Shown one piece after another: positions 1 through 7,779 of a stretch of 64,000 bases of DNA (its first letter is position 1; each line of letters begins with the position of its first letter). A program made the translations under genes and the position numbers. Source of the stretch: Sphingomonas sp. SCN 67-18. Lineage in GTDB: Bacteria > Pseudomonadota > Alphaproteobacteria > Sphingomonadales > Sphingomonadaceae. The stretch is from contig NZ_MEFG01000020.1 of assembly GCF_001724715.1 (NCBI RefSeq), positions 1 to 64,000 on the forward strand, read 5' to 3'. Below the pieces are notes generated by a model that had not been told where the DNA came from, did no database searches, and was given only the letters and a program-made list of their open reading frames with translations.

Positions 1-210
1 CGCGATGTAGTCGCCGGCGCGTTCGCCGACCCGTTTCCACGCGCCGCCGACCTCGGGACCGTCCTCGTCGTCGAGGTGGACGCGGTAGTCGGGCGCGTTT
101 TCGGCGTCGCCCGGATCGAGCGTTACGAGCACGATCTGCTCGTCAATGCCGAAATACCGGGCACGGCCCGCGTAACCGTTGGCGGTGGGTTCAAAGATAT
201 TCGTCGGCAT
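1..210 (-). CDS. DUF736 family protein (partial, runs off the left edge)
   Basis: The visible 70 residues start MPTNIFEPTANGYAGRAR and go on with a beta-rich pattern ending PEVGGAWKRVGERAGDY. This matches small DUF736 proteins that lie beside traF in alphaproteobacterial ICEs and conjugative plasmids. Their function is unknown; a single-strand or nucleic-acid-binding role has been guessed from context only. The ATG at 208-210 overlaps the end of the traF-like gene by 20 bases, so translation is probably coupled. The C-terminus is cut off by the window. A second, more divergent DUF736 gene lies at 9353-9652 in the same element. Confidence 0.7.
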   Translation of the reverse strand, partial: MPTNIFEPTANGYAGRARYFGIDEQIVLVTLDPGDAENAPDYRVHLDDEDGPEVGGAWKRVGERAGDYIA

Positions 211-769
211 GGCCGATCTCCTTGGCTTCGGGGGTTGAAGGGATTTGCGACGGCGCGCGCAGCCAAACCGGCGTGGCGCGGCCGATGACGGCAGAGGCCG
301 GAAGCGGGCCGAAATAGCGGCCGTCCAGACTGTCGGGGACGGACGGATTGAGCAGGAATATCTCGCCGGGCTTGAGCGTGCGGCATCCCTGCCAAACCGG
401 CAGCGGGCGGCCCTGGCCGTCACGCGCGCGAGCGATGGCGACGGGCCGGGCATCGACGCTCACCACGGCGCCCACGCGACACACGCGCTGTCCGGCCTTG
501 GCCGCGACATGCTTCAGCAACGGCACGCTTTCGGGCAGATAGCCGCGCACCGACAGCCAACGCGCGAGGTGGTCGGGCGGCGCGACGGCGACCAACGCGC
601 CGATGGCCGGATCGCGGTTGGCGTGGATGCGGTAGAGTCCGATGGGCGCGCTGGCGCTGGCGTTCCAGATGATGCGCGGGCGCGGATCGGCGATGGCGAC
701 GGCGACGAACGACGCCGCCGAGACGGATGCGGCGATGATCGTCGCGATGGCGTAGCGGCGGCGCATCAT
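191..769 (-). CDS. traF: TraF-type S26 family signal peptidase
   Basis: 192 residues. An N-terminal membrane segment (about residues 5-27) is followed by the S26 serine pattern NASASAPIGLYRI, where the Ser before the PIG turn is the likely nucleophile. A second conserved block is LKHVAAKAGQRVCRVG, with the Lys/His region of the Ser-Lys dyad. The C-terminal part holds LLNPSVPDSLDGRYFGPLP, the GDNRxxSxDSRxxG-like box in its TraF form. Relatives process or cyclise conjugative pilins in the periplasm. The ATG at 769 overlaps the DUF2840 stop (ATGA), which favours it over a longer upstream reading. The product probably serves the transfer apparatus whose other genes lie left of the window. Confidence 0.85.
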   Translation of the reverse strand: MMRRRYAIATIIAASVSAASFVAVAIADPRPRIIWNASASAPIGLYRIHANRDPAIGALVAVAPPDHLARWLSVRGYLPESVPLLKHVAAKAGQRVCRVGAVVSVDARPVAIARARDGQGRPLPVWQGCRTLKPGEIFLLNPSVPDSLDGRYFGPLPASAVIGRATPVWLRAPSQIPSTPEAKEIGHADEYL

Positions 770-1353
770 CCCTCGATCTCCCGGCGCTTGAGCCAGGCGC
801 GATGACGCTCCATCGTGTAAGGGCGCGGCTGGTGGCCTGCGGCGATCCGGTTGTGGACGTGCCGCCAGTGATCGGCCGCCGCGTCGCACGGATCGACCCC
901 GGCCGCCTCCGCCGCGTCGATCGCGGCGAGCACCTGGCTGACCTTCGGCCAACTCTCGACGTGCAGGAGGATGTCGCCGCCCGGCCGCACGAAGGACAGC
1001 GTCGTGTAAGGTTCGCCCGGCGCGACCGCGCGCACCACGTCGATGCGCGAGGCGATCGTGCCATAGTCGTTCGCCGTCCAGCGGACGAAGGCAAAGATCG
1101 CGCCGGGCCGGAAGCTCACCACGCGCGTTCGCCGCGTGAGGATGCGGTCCTGGGCGATGCGGCCGAAGCGTATCCAGTGCTCCAGCTTCTTCTCGATCCA
1201 GGTCAGTTCGACTTCGGTCAGGTGCGAGGCGGAAGCCCGCGCCGTTGGCACTGTCGGCGTGCGGGCGGCCTGCGCCCGCTCCGCCGCCTGCCGGCGCAAC
1301 GCTTCGGAAAAGGCGCTGAAGTCTATGCGCTGCGGGCGCGCGGGATCGCTCAT
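766..1353 (-). CDS. DUF2840 domain-containing protein
   Basis: 195 residues. The N-terminal tail is Arg/Ala-rich; the conserved core starts near ELTWIEKKLEHWIRFGRI and includes FAFVRWTANDYGT, VVRAVAPGE and GGDILLHVESWPKV. This is the DUF2840 family, found almost only next to traF and parA in alphaproteobacterial ICEs and plasmids; no biochemical role is established. It overlaps the methyltransferase stop by 4 bases (ATGA) and the traF start in the same way, so it sits inside a translationally coupled transfer operon. Confidence 0.85.
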   Translation of the reverse strand: MSDPARPQRIDFSAFSEALRRQAAERAQAARTPTVPTARASASHLTEVELTWIEKKLEHWIRFGRIAQDRILTRRTRVVSFRPGAIFAFVRWTANDYGTIASRIDVVRAVAPGEPYTTLSFVRPGGDILLHVESWPKVSQVLAAIDAAEAAGVDPCDAAADHWRHVHNRIAAGHQPRPYTMERHRAWLKRREIEG

Positions 1354-2690
1354 CGTTCGTCTCCGGTCATGTCGAGGGATGCGCGCCCGAGCGCGAGGTC
1401 GAGGGCGGCTTCGGTGCGCAGGATAGCGCGGCCGATGGCTTCGGGGATTTGCGGGAGAACGGCGTCGCCGAACGCCTCGACGATCAGGCTGGCCGCAGCC
1501 GTCCCCTTGCGACCGCCGAGCGCAATGCGCGTGCCAGCCACCCAGGGGGATAGCCCATCATCCAGCCGTAAGTGACGGGCAAGGCCGCCGTTCCAGTCAG
1601 CCCATGGCTCCGCAGCATCGTCGCCAAGGCCCGCGCTCCCGCCCATTTGTCCGGCGCGCGATCCGTCATCGCGCCATCCATCACCGCGTCCATCGTCGGC
1701 GATTTCCTCCGGTCGTAGGCCGGACTCCAGCCGTCCATCCGGGCGTCGCGCTTCGTGGGGGTCGGCAGGAGTTCCGCCGCATGGCGCAGCAGATTCGGCG
1801 TGTCGATCTGCGCCTTCGCGCCGTTCGCCCGCCGTCCCGTCTCGATCTCCCGCCGGTTCAATCTCCGGCCGCCATTCGGTTTGACCGGCGTCGGCATCAT
1901 GCCCGCGTGGCGGCTGGCATGGCCCTGCAACTGGCTCAATACATCGCCCCGGCCACCGCGTTCCGCATCCGACTTGCGCGGCGTCGCCAGGATCATGCGG
2001 AGCGGCCAGGTCGACCCCGCGCCGCTGCCCGCGCCGTCCGTCATCCCGTCCGTCGCCATCGGGGTCGGCAGCTTCTTCTCGCGGAACAGGTCGAACAGAC
2101 CCGATGCCTTCATCGCCTTGCGCGCGCCCGATCCACCCTCCAGACGGATGCCTTCCTGCTGGGATTGCGAGACTGGTGTCGGCAAGCTGGCGGGGGTCGT
2201 AGCCGATAAGCCATGACCGCTTGCGGACATGGTTGGCGCCGACATTGTCAGCACCCACCACGCACGGTTCGCAGGCGTAGCCGAGCGCCTCCAACTCGCC
2301 GAGCACCCGGTCAGCGCCGCGAGTTCGGAGATTAGCGCTGTTGTCAAAAGCACACCAGCGAGGGCGGCAATCCCGCACGAGCCGGACGGCTTCGAGGTAG
2401 AGGCCCGAGCGTTCCCCGTCGATCCCGCGCCCCTTCGTGTTGGCGCTGGAGATGTCCTGGCATGGCGGCGATCCGACGATGATGTCGGGGAGCACCCCAA
2501 GGTCGGAAAGAAGTCGAGCTGCCGTGAGGGCGCGGACGTCCTCGTAGAGTCGGACATGGGGGTTGTTCTCCGCGTAGAGGATGCGCCGCCATTCGATGAT
2601 CTCGCAGGCGGCGATAGTGACGAAGCCGGCACGGTGGAGGCCGAGCGACCAGCCGCCCGCCGCGGCGCTGAACAGGTCGAGCGCGCGCAT
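1350..2690 (-). CDS. DNA (cytosine-5-)methyltransferase
   Basis: 446 residues from the ATG at 2690. C5-methyltransferase motifs are clear: motif I MRALDLFSAAAGGWSLGL near residues 1-18 (SAM binding), motif IV GSPPCQDIS near 73-81 with catalytic Cys77, a degenerate motif VI FDNSANLRTRG near 115-125 (usual ENV replaced by DNS), motif VIII ANHVRKRSWLIG near 152-163, and a C-terminal motif X AFGDAVLPQIPEAIGRAI. The 170-380 target-recognition region is low-complexity in this frame (repeated ADPDGDGR-like segments). Another frame of the same DNA encodes LPTP repeats and MMGYPPGW, also known in phage C5-methyltransferases. The start shares one base with the PP-loop gene stop. It may protect the element from restriction or modify its own DNA. 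Confidence 0.85.
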   Translation of the reverse strand: MRALDLFSAAAGGWSLGLHRAGFVTIAACEIIEWRRILYAENNPHVRLYEDVRALTAARLLSDLGVLPDIIVGSPPCQDISSANTKGRGIDGERSGLYLEAVRLVRDCRPRWCAFDNSANLRTRGADRVLGELEALGYACEPCVVGADNVGANHVRKRSWLIGYDPRQLADTSLAIPAGRHPSGGWIGRAQGDEGIGSVRPVPREEAADPDGDGRDDGRRGQRRGVDLAAPHDPGDAAQVGCGTRWPGRCIEPVAGPCQPPRGHDADAGQTEWRPEIEPAGDRDGTAGERREGADRHAESAAPCGGTPADPHEARRPDGRLESGLRPEEIADDGRGDGWRDDGSRAGQMGGSAGLGDDAAEPWADWNGGLARHLRLDDGLSPWVAGTRIALGGRKGTAAASLIVEAFGDAVLPQIPEAIGRAILRTEAALDLALGRASLDMTGDER

Positions 2691-3838
2691 CACTCGCACA
2701 GCCCATATTCGCTGTCGCAGCGCAGGCCGTGCTCGTCGGCCTCGCGCTGCTCCCGCGCGATGAACAGGTCGTAGTTCCGGCCGCCCCGGCTGGTGCGGGA
2801 CCATGCGATCGCTTTGTCGATGGTCGCCCGGCCGTGATCGGCGGGATCGCCGGGAACGGTCGGCGCGGGCAGTAGCGATGCCGGCGCTCCCGACACGGCG
2901 GAACGGCGCGACACGAGGCTGACCAGCCGCTCCCATTCCCGCACCCGGTCCACCTCGGCGGGGAAGCGCATGGTCCAGGCGCGCAGTTCACGCTTGCGCA
3001 CCATGATGTAGGTCGAGCAACCGACGCGGCTCATTCCCATCGTGTAGAGCGGGTTATGCTTGAGACCGTGGCGCTCGGAAATGGCGAAGGCGTCGGCCGC
3101 CGACCAGCGGAAGATGGGCCGGTAGAGCACCTGTCGGGCGCCGGAGGGATGCCGCTTCGACTGGATGGGCGGCTTCTTCGCCCGCGCGTGGCTCTCGTCG
3201 GCCCGCTCGCCGATCCAGTCGATGATCGGCAGCCCCGCGTCGAGCAGCGGGCGCTTGCGGTGCATCATCGGGATCAGTTTGGTTTCGTCGGTGCAGAAGC
3301 GCGTCTTGGTGCCGGGAAACCGGCCGTGCAGCATCGCCATGTCGAGGAACGGGATGCCGGTGGGATGGAGCAGCGCGATCGCGCGCTCGATCAGGGGATC
3401 GGGAACCGGGGGCGAGACCAGGACGGGACAATCGCACCCGGCCATCCACTCGGCTCTGGTGATCGTGCCTGCCTGCCACGCGGCGCGGCGCTGGTTGCAC
3501 GCGCCCTTATGGCGCGTCCGGCGCTTCTCCTTCGACCATTCCTCGCGCAGTATCGCGCGCTTGCGGGCGAAGGCTGCCGCGTCGGTGAGGCCCGGCACGT
3601 CGTTCGCCGACACGATCTCGATGCGCAGGCCGGTGCGCTGCCGGAGCCAGTCGTCGAGATAGGCGATGTGGTCGAGCGTGATCGGGTTCTCGTGGCCGTT
3701 GTCGGCGGCGAGGAAGCGGGGCGCGAGATTGCCGAACGCGGTGAGCCCCTTGCGCTCGATCCGCTCGACCATCTTGCAGAGGACGGCCTGGCTGTCCTTG
3801 CCGCCCGAGATGCTGCCGAAGTGTTGGACGGCGATCAT
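2690..3838 (-). CDS. PAPS-reductase/ATP-pyrophosphatase (PP-loop) family protein
   Basis: 382 residues from the ATG at 3838. The PP-loop SISGGKDSQAVL lies at about residues 9-20, the signature of enzymes that adenylate a substrate with ATP. Further conserved pieces include the ADNGHENP block, RFCTDETKLIPM, YRPIFRWSAADAF and GCSTYIM. Cysteines in GAC, GCDC, FCTD and GCST could bind metal or Fe-S. Relatives include PAPS reductases, phage PAPS-reductase-like proteins and DndC of the phosphorothioation system. True assimilatory function is unlikely because no cysteine or sulfate genes are near. It overlaps the TGT-like gene (ATGA) upstream and the C5-methyltransferase downstream by 1 base, so the three are probably one functional cassette. 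Substrate unknown. Confidence 0.8.
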   Translation of the reverse strand: MIAVQHFGSISGGKDSQAVLCKMVERIERKGLTAFGNLAPRFLAADNGHENPITLDHIAYLDDWLRQRTGLRIEIVSANDVPGLTDAAAFARKRAILREEWSKEKRRTRHKGACNQRRAAWQAGTITRAEWMAGCDCPVLVSPPVPDPLIERAIALLHPTGIPFLDMAMLHGRFPGTKTRFCTDETKLIPMMHRKRPLLDAGLPIIDWIGERADESHARAKKPPIQSKRHPSGARQVLYRPIFRWSAADAFAISERHGLKHNPLYTMGMSRVGCSTYIMVRKRELRAWTMRFPAEVDRVREWERLVSLVSRRSAVSGAPASLLPAPTVPGDPADHGRATIDKAIAWSRTSRGGRNYDLFIAREQREADEHGLRCDSEYGLCE

Positions 3839-4476
3839 GGCCGGCGCCCCGCGATCCAGCCTTCGATGTCCGGCTGGCGCCGGGCGAGATCGAGCCGTGG
3901 CAGGGCGGACGCGAAGCGCGAGACCCCCGAGCCGTCGAAGCTGTCGGCTCCCGCCGCGGCGCAAAGCCGGATGCGCCGTGCGGTATTGACGCGGCCGACA
4001 TGGCAGAGGGCGCCACGCTCATGCGCGAGCCGCGCCCATGCCGCCATCGTCGACACTTTCCACGGCGTATCGCCGCCGACGAAGATACCGATCTCCGGGC
4101 CGACAAGGGCGGCGATATGCCCCGGCTCCATGCCGTTCTGGACGGCGAGCATGTAGCGCGCACCGCGAAGGCCGGGCCGACCCCGCAGCGTGTCCAGCCA
4201 GCCGAGCGAGAAGCGCAGCGATACGAGGCCGCCCGCCACGATGTCGGGCAGCACGATCCAGTCGGCGCCCGGCCCGAGCAGCGCCACCGCCTTGTCGAAC
4301 GCGGGGACGTCGAAAGCCTCGCCGTGCTGGAAAGTCGACCATGCGCCGTTGTCGAGGGCGTAGCGGAAACGCTCGGGGCGCAGTGGCCCCCTGGCCGAAA
4401 CCATCAAACGCCAGTCCGCTCGGCGCAGGGCGTCCAGATTGCGGCGCGTGCCGGTGCGGGACGCGTAGCCGATCAC
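3835..4476 (-). CDS. tRNA-guanine-transglycosylase-like (DpdA-like?) protein
   Basis: 213 residues with a GTG start at 4476. Conserved-looking blocks are FRYALDNGAWSTF, DWIVLPDIVAGG, YMLAVQNGMEP, IGIFVGGDTPWK and HVGRVNTARRI followed by GADSFDGSG. This pattern of Asp-containing strand ends in a TIM-barrel-like order resembles short queuine tRNA-ribosyltransferase-like proteins of phages and ICEs. DpdA, the DNA transglycosylase for 7-deazaguanine, belongs to the same superfamily. I cannot assign the base exchanged or whether DNA or RNA is the target. It is first in the overlapping operon running to traF. An AT-rich palindrome lies just upstream at 4510-4528 and may control it. Confidence 0.5.
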   Translation of the reverse strand: MIGYASRTGTRRNLDALRRADWRLMVSARGPLRPERFRYALDNGAWSTFQHGEAFDVPAFDKAVALLGPGADWIVLPDIVAGGLVSLRFSLGWLDTLRGRPGLRGARYMLAVQNGMEPGHIAALVGPEIGIFVGGDTPWKVSTMAAWARLAHERGALCHVGRVNTARRIRLCAAAGADSFDGSGVSRFASALPRLDLARRQPDIEGWIAGRRP

Positions 4477-4509
4477 CGGCCGCCATCCACAACGCGAATC
4501 CGCGTTAGC

Positions 4510-4528
4510 AAGAATACGAAGTATTCTT
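4510..4528. promoter_or_regulatory. Perfect 19-bp palindrome in an AT-rich island
   Basis: AAGAATAC-GAA-GTATTCTT has 8-base arms and a 3-base centre. It stands in the only AT-rich patch (about 4505-4552) of this GC-rich region, upstream of the GTG start of the TGT-like gene and beyond the iterons. It could be an operator for the transfer/modification operon, a partition site or part of a replication origin; the sequence alone does not decide. Confidence 0.55.
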
Positions 4529-4593
4529 TTATATTAGCATAGTTAGAGGGGCGGCGTTTTCGCGAGGATTTCTGCGGCTTTGCGAGGCGCGAG

Positions 4594-4657
4594 CGTTCCC
4601 GATAGTCCGACTCTGGCGTTCCTGATCGTCCGAGTCCGACCGTTCCTGATAGTCCGT
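4594..4657. repeat. Three iteron-like direct repeats downstream of repA (candidate oriV)
   Basis: Three near-identical 17-mers start at 4594, 4617 and 4641, with the pattern CGTTCCYGATMGTCCGW. Spacings of 23 and 24 bases put them on the same DNA face. They lie between the repA stop (4661) and the AT-rich palindrome. Iterons plus a nearby AT-rich stretch are the classical layout of a RepA-dependent replication origin. Functional replication of the element is inferred, not shown. Confidence 0.7.
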
Positions 4658-4660
4658 GTC

Positions 4661-5554
4661 TCACAGCCAGTTCTCCACAGGCTTGAGACCGACGCGGCGC
4701 ATGGCGGCATCGAGAGGATCGACAGGAAGGGGGGCGAAGTTCAGCCGGTCGCGGCCAAGCGCATGTTCGAGCGTGAGGACGTAGCCGGGAAGCGGTTGGC
4801 GGGCGACAATGGCGCGCAGCTCGAACGCGAAGCGGCGGAGCGGCGAAAGCACGCCCGATTTCATGTAGAGGTGCGGGATGTCGAAGCTCCAGCCGCCTTC
4901 CTGCCGTCCGCCATGCTTGCGGACGATGCGGTAGAGCCAGCGTTCCAGGCCGCCGGTCAGGTCGAAGTAGGTGCGGTCGATCGTCAGCACGAGCGCGCGG
5001 TCGAGCACGCCGGCATAGAACCAGTCGGGCAGGATCAACTCGATGCCGAGCGCGCGGCCATTGCCGTCCGCCAGCTCGCGCCATTCGTTGATCCATGAGA
5101 AACGATGGCGCCGCCGCTGGTGCTGTTGACGGATCGAGGTCGCGACGGTGGTGGATTGCAGGCGGTCGAGCGCGGCTTTCAGCCGCTCGTAGCTTGCCTT
5201 GCCGGTGCCGCGCCGGGTGAACGCCAGTATCTCGTGCGGCGTCGTCACCATGAGGCGCGAGGTCGGCCGCCCGGCGTCGCGCGCTTCAATGAGCTGGCTC
5301 GCCGCCCAAATCAGCACATCGGCGTCCCAAATAGTCGCCATGCCATGCTCAGGCACCGCTTCCACGGAAATCCATGTCGCGCCCATGCGGAAGTCGATCG
5401 GCGTCACGCGCCTGGTTTTGGCGAGGCTGAAGAACGGCCAGGCCATCAAGTCCTGAGCATCGCGCGGCGCGAGGTCGCCGGGGACCGAGCGGAACAGCTC
5501 AAGCTGCGCGCGTTCCAGGCCCGGCCGGCCACTACGGGGGAGAGTTGCGGCCAT
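4661..5554 (-). CDS. repA: Replication initiator protein A (RepA/RPA family)
   Basis: 297 residues. The protein shows the pattern of plasmid/ICE replication initiators: DLMAWPFFSLAKTRR near residues 35-50, MATIWDADVLIWAASQL, ILAFTRRGTGKASYERLKAAL (helix-turn-helix region) and TYFDLTGGLERWLYRIVRKH. Such initiators bind iterons and start rolling or theta replication of plasmids; in ICEs they let the excised circle replicate. Three iterons lie immediately downstream, which supports the call. The ATG at 5554 follows the AlpA-like stop by 6 bases, so the two are co-transcribed. Confidence 0.85.
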   Translation of the reverse strand: MAATLPRSGRPGLERAQLELFRSVPGDLAPRDAQDLMAWPFFSLAKTRRVTPIDFRMGATWISVEAVPEHGMATIWDADVLIWAASQLIEARDAGRPTSRLMVTTPHEILAFTRRGTGKASYERLKAALDRLQSTTVATSIRQQHQRRRHRFSWINEWRELADGNGRALGIELILPDWFYAGVLDRALVLTIDRTYFDLTGGLERWLYRIVRKHGGRQEGGWSFDIPHLYMKSGVLSPLRRFAFELRAIVARQPLPGYVLTLEHALGRDRLNFAPLPVDPLDAAMRRVGLKPVENWL

Positions 5555-5560
5555 GAGCAG

Positions 5561-5827
5561 TCAGCGCCGGACGCAATCGGCGGGCAGACGCTTGGCGGGA
5601 TAGACGATGCCGTTACCCGGATCGGAGGTCGAGCGGCGGGTGCCGAGCGCCGCCCAGGCGTCGAGGTCGTCGATCGCATAAACGATGCGGCCACCGAGTC
5701 TGCGGAACACCGGCCCGGTGCCAAAGCAGCGATGTTTCTCCAGGGTGCGTGCCGATAGTCCGAGATGGATCGCCGCGTCGGGCGTCTTGAGATAGCGTGG
5801 CGTTGCGGCGGCAACAGGCTCGGTCAT
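5561..5827 (-). CDS. AlpA-like helix-turn-helix (MerR-type excisionase) protein
   Basis: 88 residues. The core YLKTPDAAIHLGLSARTLEKHR is a winged helix-turn-helix of the excisionase/AlpA type, followed by FRRLGGRIVYAIDDLDAW, the standard wing motif. Such proteins act as recombination directionality factors or activators of element genes. The ATG at 5827 has a strong AGGAGG ribosome site 6 bases upstream. It precedes repA by 6 bases; this AlpA-RepA pair is common in sphingomonad ICEs. Confidence 0.85.
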   Translation of the reverse strand: MTEPVAAATPRYLKTPDAAIHLGLSARTLEKHRCFGTGPVFRRLGGRIVYAIDDLDAWAALGTRRSTSDPGNGIVYPAKRLPADCVRR

Positions 5828-5946
5828 GATGATCCTCCTGGTGACGGTCGGCCCCGAAAAGCGGGGTCGGCGGACAGGAGGCGATGGTGGCGAATTGGCC
5901 CCTATGCGGAGAAGGGACACCGCCGGGGGCGGCGGAAATGTCCCCC

Positions 5947-6726
5947 TCAGCCGCCGTGCAACAGGCGGATATAGCCGCCGTCGCGCAGTTCGACGGCTTC
6001 CTTGATCCAGCGGCTGATGCGTTTGCGTTCGCGGCTTTCGACCCATTCGGCGGCATTGAAGTCGCGGACTTCGCCGTCGATCAGCGTCGCGGCCAGCTCC
6101 CTGCGGCTGGCGCCCGCATGATGGCCGTCGAGCACTTGCAGGAGGGTAAGCAGGTGCTTGCGTCTGAATGGAGATGGCCGCATTCCCGGGGGGCCGGTCG
6201 CAACGCCATTCAGTCGGCGGCACAGGCGCACGGCCGAAGCGAGGCGAGCGAAGGAATCGGAACCGATAGGCAACATCATGGCCATCGGTTGATTGGGTGA
6301 GCCCCAGATCCAGAGATATTCATCGCCGCTGTTGTCGGCGAGGATAAGATGGAGAAAGCCGTCGATCTTCATGCGTCCGCGAACCGCGCCGAGAGTCCGC
6401 AGATCAAAAGCAGGTCCGGCCCCCATGCCGGGCAGGGCGGGCGCCAGAACGACGCTCGCTGGCGAAAGGTCGGGCCGTGCCACGGCGAGCTTCCGATCGT
6501 AGGCAGCAGAAGGCGCGGCATGGAAACTGATCCCCCAGCGCCGCACCAGCCTCGCCGTGGCGTCATCGGCGCTGATCGCGCCCTGCTTCACCTTGCGGAG
6601 CGTTCGGGCGTAGTCGGAGCGATAGCGGGTGTTACGGCTCAAATAGCCGATAGCGATGTCGGCATATTGCAGCGCGTCGTCCCCGGCTTCGTCCGGGGGC
6701 GCGCGCCAGTCCCTCTCAGGCGGCAT
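5947..6726 (-). CDS. DUF2285 domain-containing putative regulator
   Basis: 259 residues. The N-terminal third (DWRAPPDEAGDDALQYADIAIGYLSRNTRYRSDY) is the regulator-like domain found in front of DUF2285. The C-terminal third from about residue 165 (RLCRRLNGV, LLTLLQVLDGHHAGASRRELAATL, RKRISRWIKEAVELRDGGYIRLL) is DUF2285, a likely DNA-binding fold. These proteins recur with AlpA and RepA in alphaproteobacterial ICEs; some relatives are thought to regulate transfer. It is 119 bases upstream of alpA and in the same direction. Confidence 0.8.
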   Translation of the reverse strand: MPPERDWRAPPDEAGDDALQYADIAIGYLSRNTRYRSDYARTLRKVKQGAISADDATARLVRRWGISFHAAPSAAYDRKLAVARPDLSPASVVLAPALPGMGAGPAFDLRTLGAVRGRMKIDGFLHLILADNSGDEYLWIWGSPNQPMAMMLPIGSDSFARLASAVRLCRRLNGVATGPPGMRPSPFRRKHLLTLLQVLDGHHAGASRRELAATLIDGEVRDFNAAEWVESRERKRISRWIKEAVELRDGGYIRLLHGG

Positions 6727-6890
6727 TGCAACCCTCCCAAGTATGGCTCTCTGCGGAGCGCGAAGGGAGATGTTCCCGCCCGACCGATTTCGGAGAAGTC
6801 CTGCAGGAAGGGCGACCGTATAGGGGATTTAAGCCAGCGTTTCGGGAGGGGTTTCAGGATTTCGGCCGCGCTCCCGGCCCGATTCGATGG

Positions 6891-7148
6891 CTATGATGAA
6901 CGCAAATAATGCCGATAACCCATCTCGGTCATCCACCGCGCGCGGGCGAGGTGCGAGTCATAGGTCAGGCGCGCGCGTTCAGGCTCGGCGATCGGATCGA
7001 TCCCGAAAGTGATGCGAACGGCCTCCTGCCAATCAGCGTTTTCCGCTGACGCGTCGAGTAAGCGCCAATAGGTGCGGTGATGGCGTTCGTCATACTCGGT
7101 TACGTCTGGTGTATTGGGAGCCCGATCGTTGAATGTGGTCGCTGCCAT
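6891..7148 (-). CDS. Conserved hypothetical ICE protein (85 aa)
   Basis: A small charged protein with no membrane segment or signal. Its middle (YDERHHRTYWRLLDASAENADWQEAV) and end (YDSHLARARWMTEMGYRHYL) look helical. I recognise it only as a type of small protein seen next to DUF2285 regulators; no function can be given. The gene is separated by 164 bases from the DUF2285 gene downstream and reads in the same direction. Confidence 0.6.
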   Translation of the reverse strand: MAATTFNDRAPNTPDVTEYDERHHRTYWRLLDASAENADWQEAVRITFGIDPIAEPERARLTYDSHLARARWMTEMGYRHYLRSS

Positions 7149-7286
7149 CGCCTTGCTCCGGCTTCAGCCGTTCCCCCCGGAACTCGCCGGCCACACGCTA
7201 TACACCATAATGGACCGACGTAATCGCGCCATCTTGGCTATGGCGTGATGATGGAATGGGGATAACAGAAAGAACGTCGGCGCTCT

Positions 7287-7538
7287 TTACTTGCGTGATT
7301 TCTCCGCCGCGCCGCGCATGAGCATGATGCCTTCGCCTCGCTCCGAATCGAAAAAGACGATTCCCGCAGCCTCCAATGCCTTGACCACTTGATGACGGGT
7401 ATCCTCGCGCACGGGCAGATCATTGGCGGATTCAAGGCGTTTGAGCGCGGTCAACGCGACAAGGGCCTCGTCGGCAAGCATCTCCTGAGTCCAGCCGAGA
7501 AGCGCACGAGCGGCCCGCACTTGGCGGGAAGTAATCAT
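7287..7538 (-). CDS. XRE-family helix-turn-helix regulator
   Basis: 83 residues. RQVRAARALLGWTQEMLADEALVALTALKRLE is a canonical helix-turn-helix of the XRE family at residues 5-37. The tail HQVVKALEAAGIVFFDSERGEG is the usual C-terminal extension of short XRE proteins in rhizobial and sphingomonad elements. It probably binds a local promoter and represses element genes. It lies between the methyltransferase gene and the DUF2285 block. Confidence 0.85.
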   Translation of the reverse strand: MITSRQVRAARALLGWTQEMLADEALVALTALKRLESANDLPVREDTRHQVVKALEAAGIVFFDSERGEGIMLMRGAAEKSRK

Positions 7539-7779
7539 GCACGATCACGTTCACGAGGTCGGAGCTATACGCCATGAAAACGACTATTATAGTCGCTTTG
7601 GTATAGGGTCGAACATGATCGCGAGCCGGGCGTAAGCCCGGCGAGCGCGCACAATCCGGCCGCGCGGACCTACAGGACGCGCGGCCGCCGCCGATCCAGC
7701 CAAGGTCGCGCCCGCTGCGTGGGCGGGCGCCGGATGATGCCGATGGACGGGCGGCCTATGCGGCCGCCCCTCCCTGTCG

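Noticed and set aside
1484-2632. Separate 382-codon gene with LPTP repeats over the C5-methyltransferase
   Set aside because: Its first 130 codons are a shadow of the conserved catalytic region, and the real gene has both motif I and motif X; kept only as a finding.
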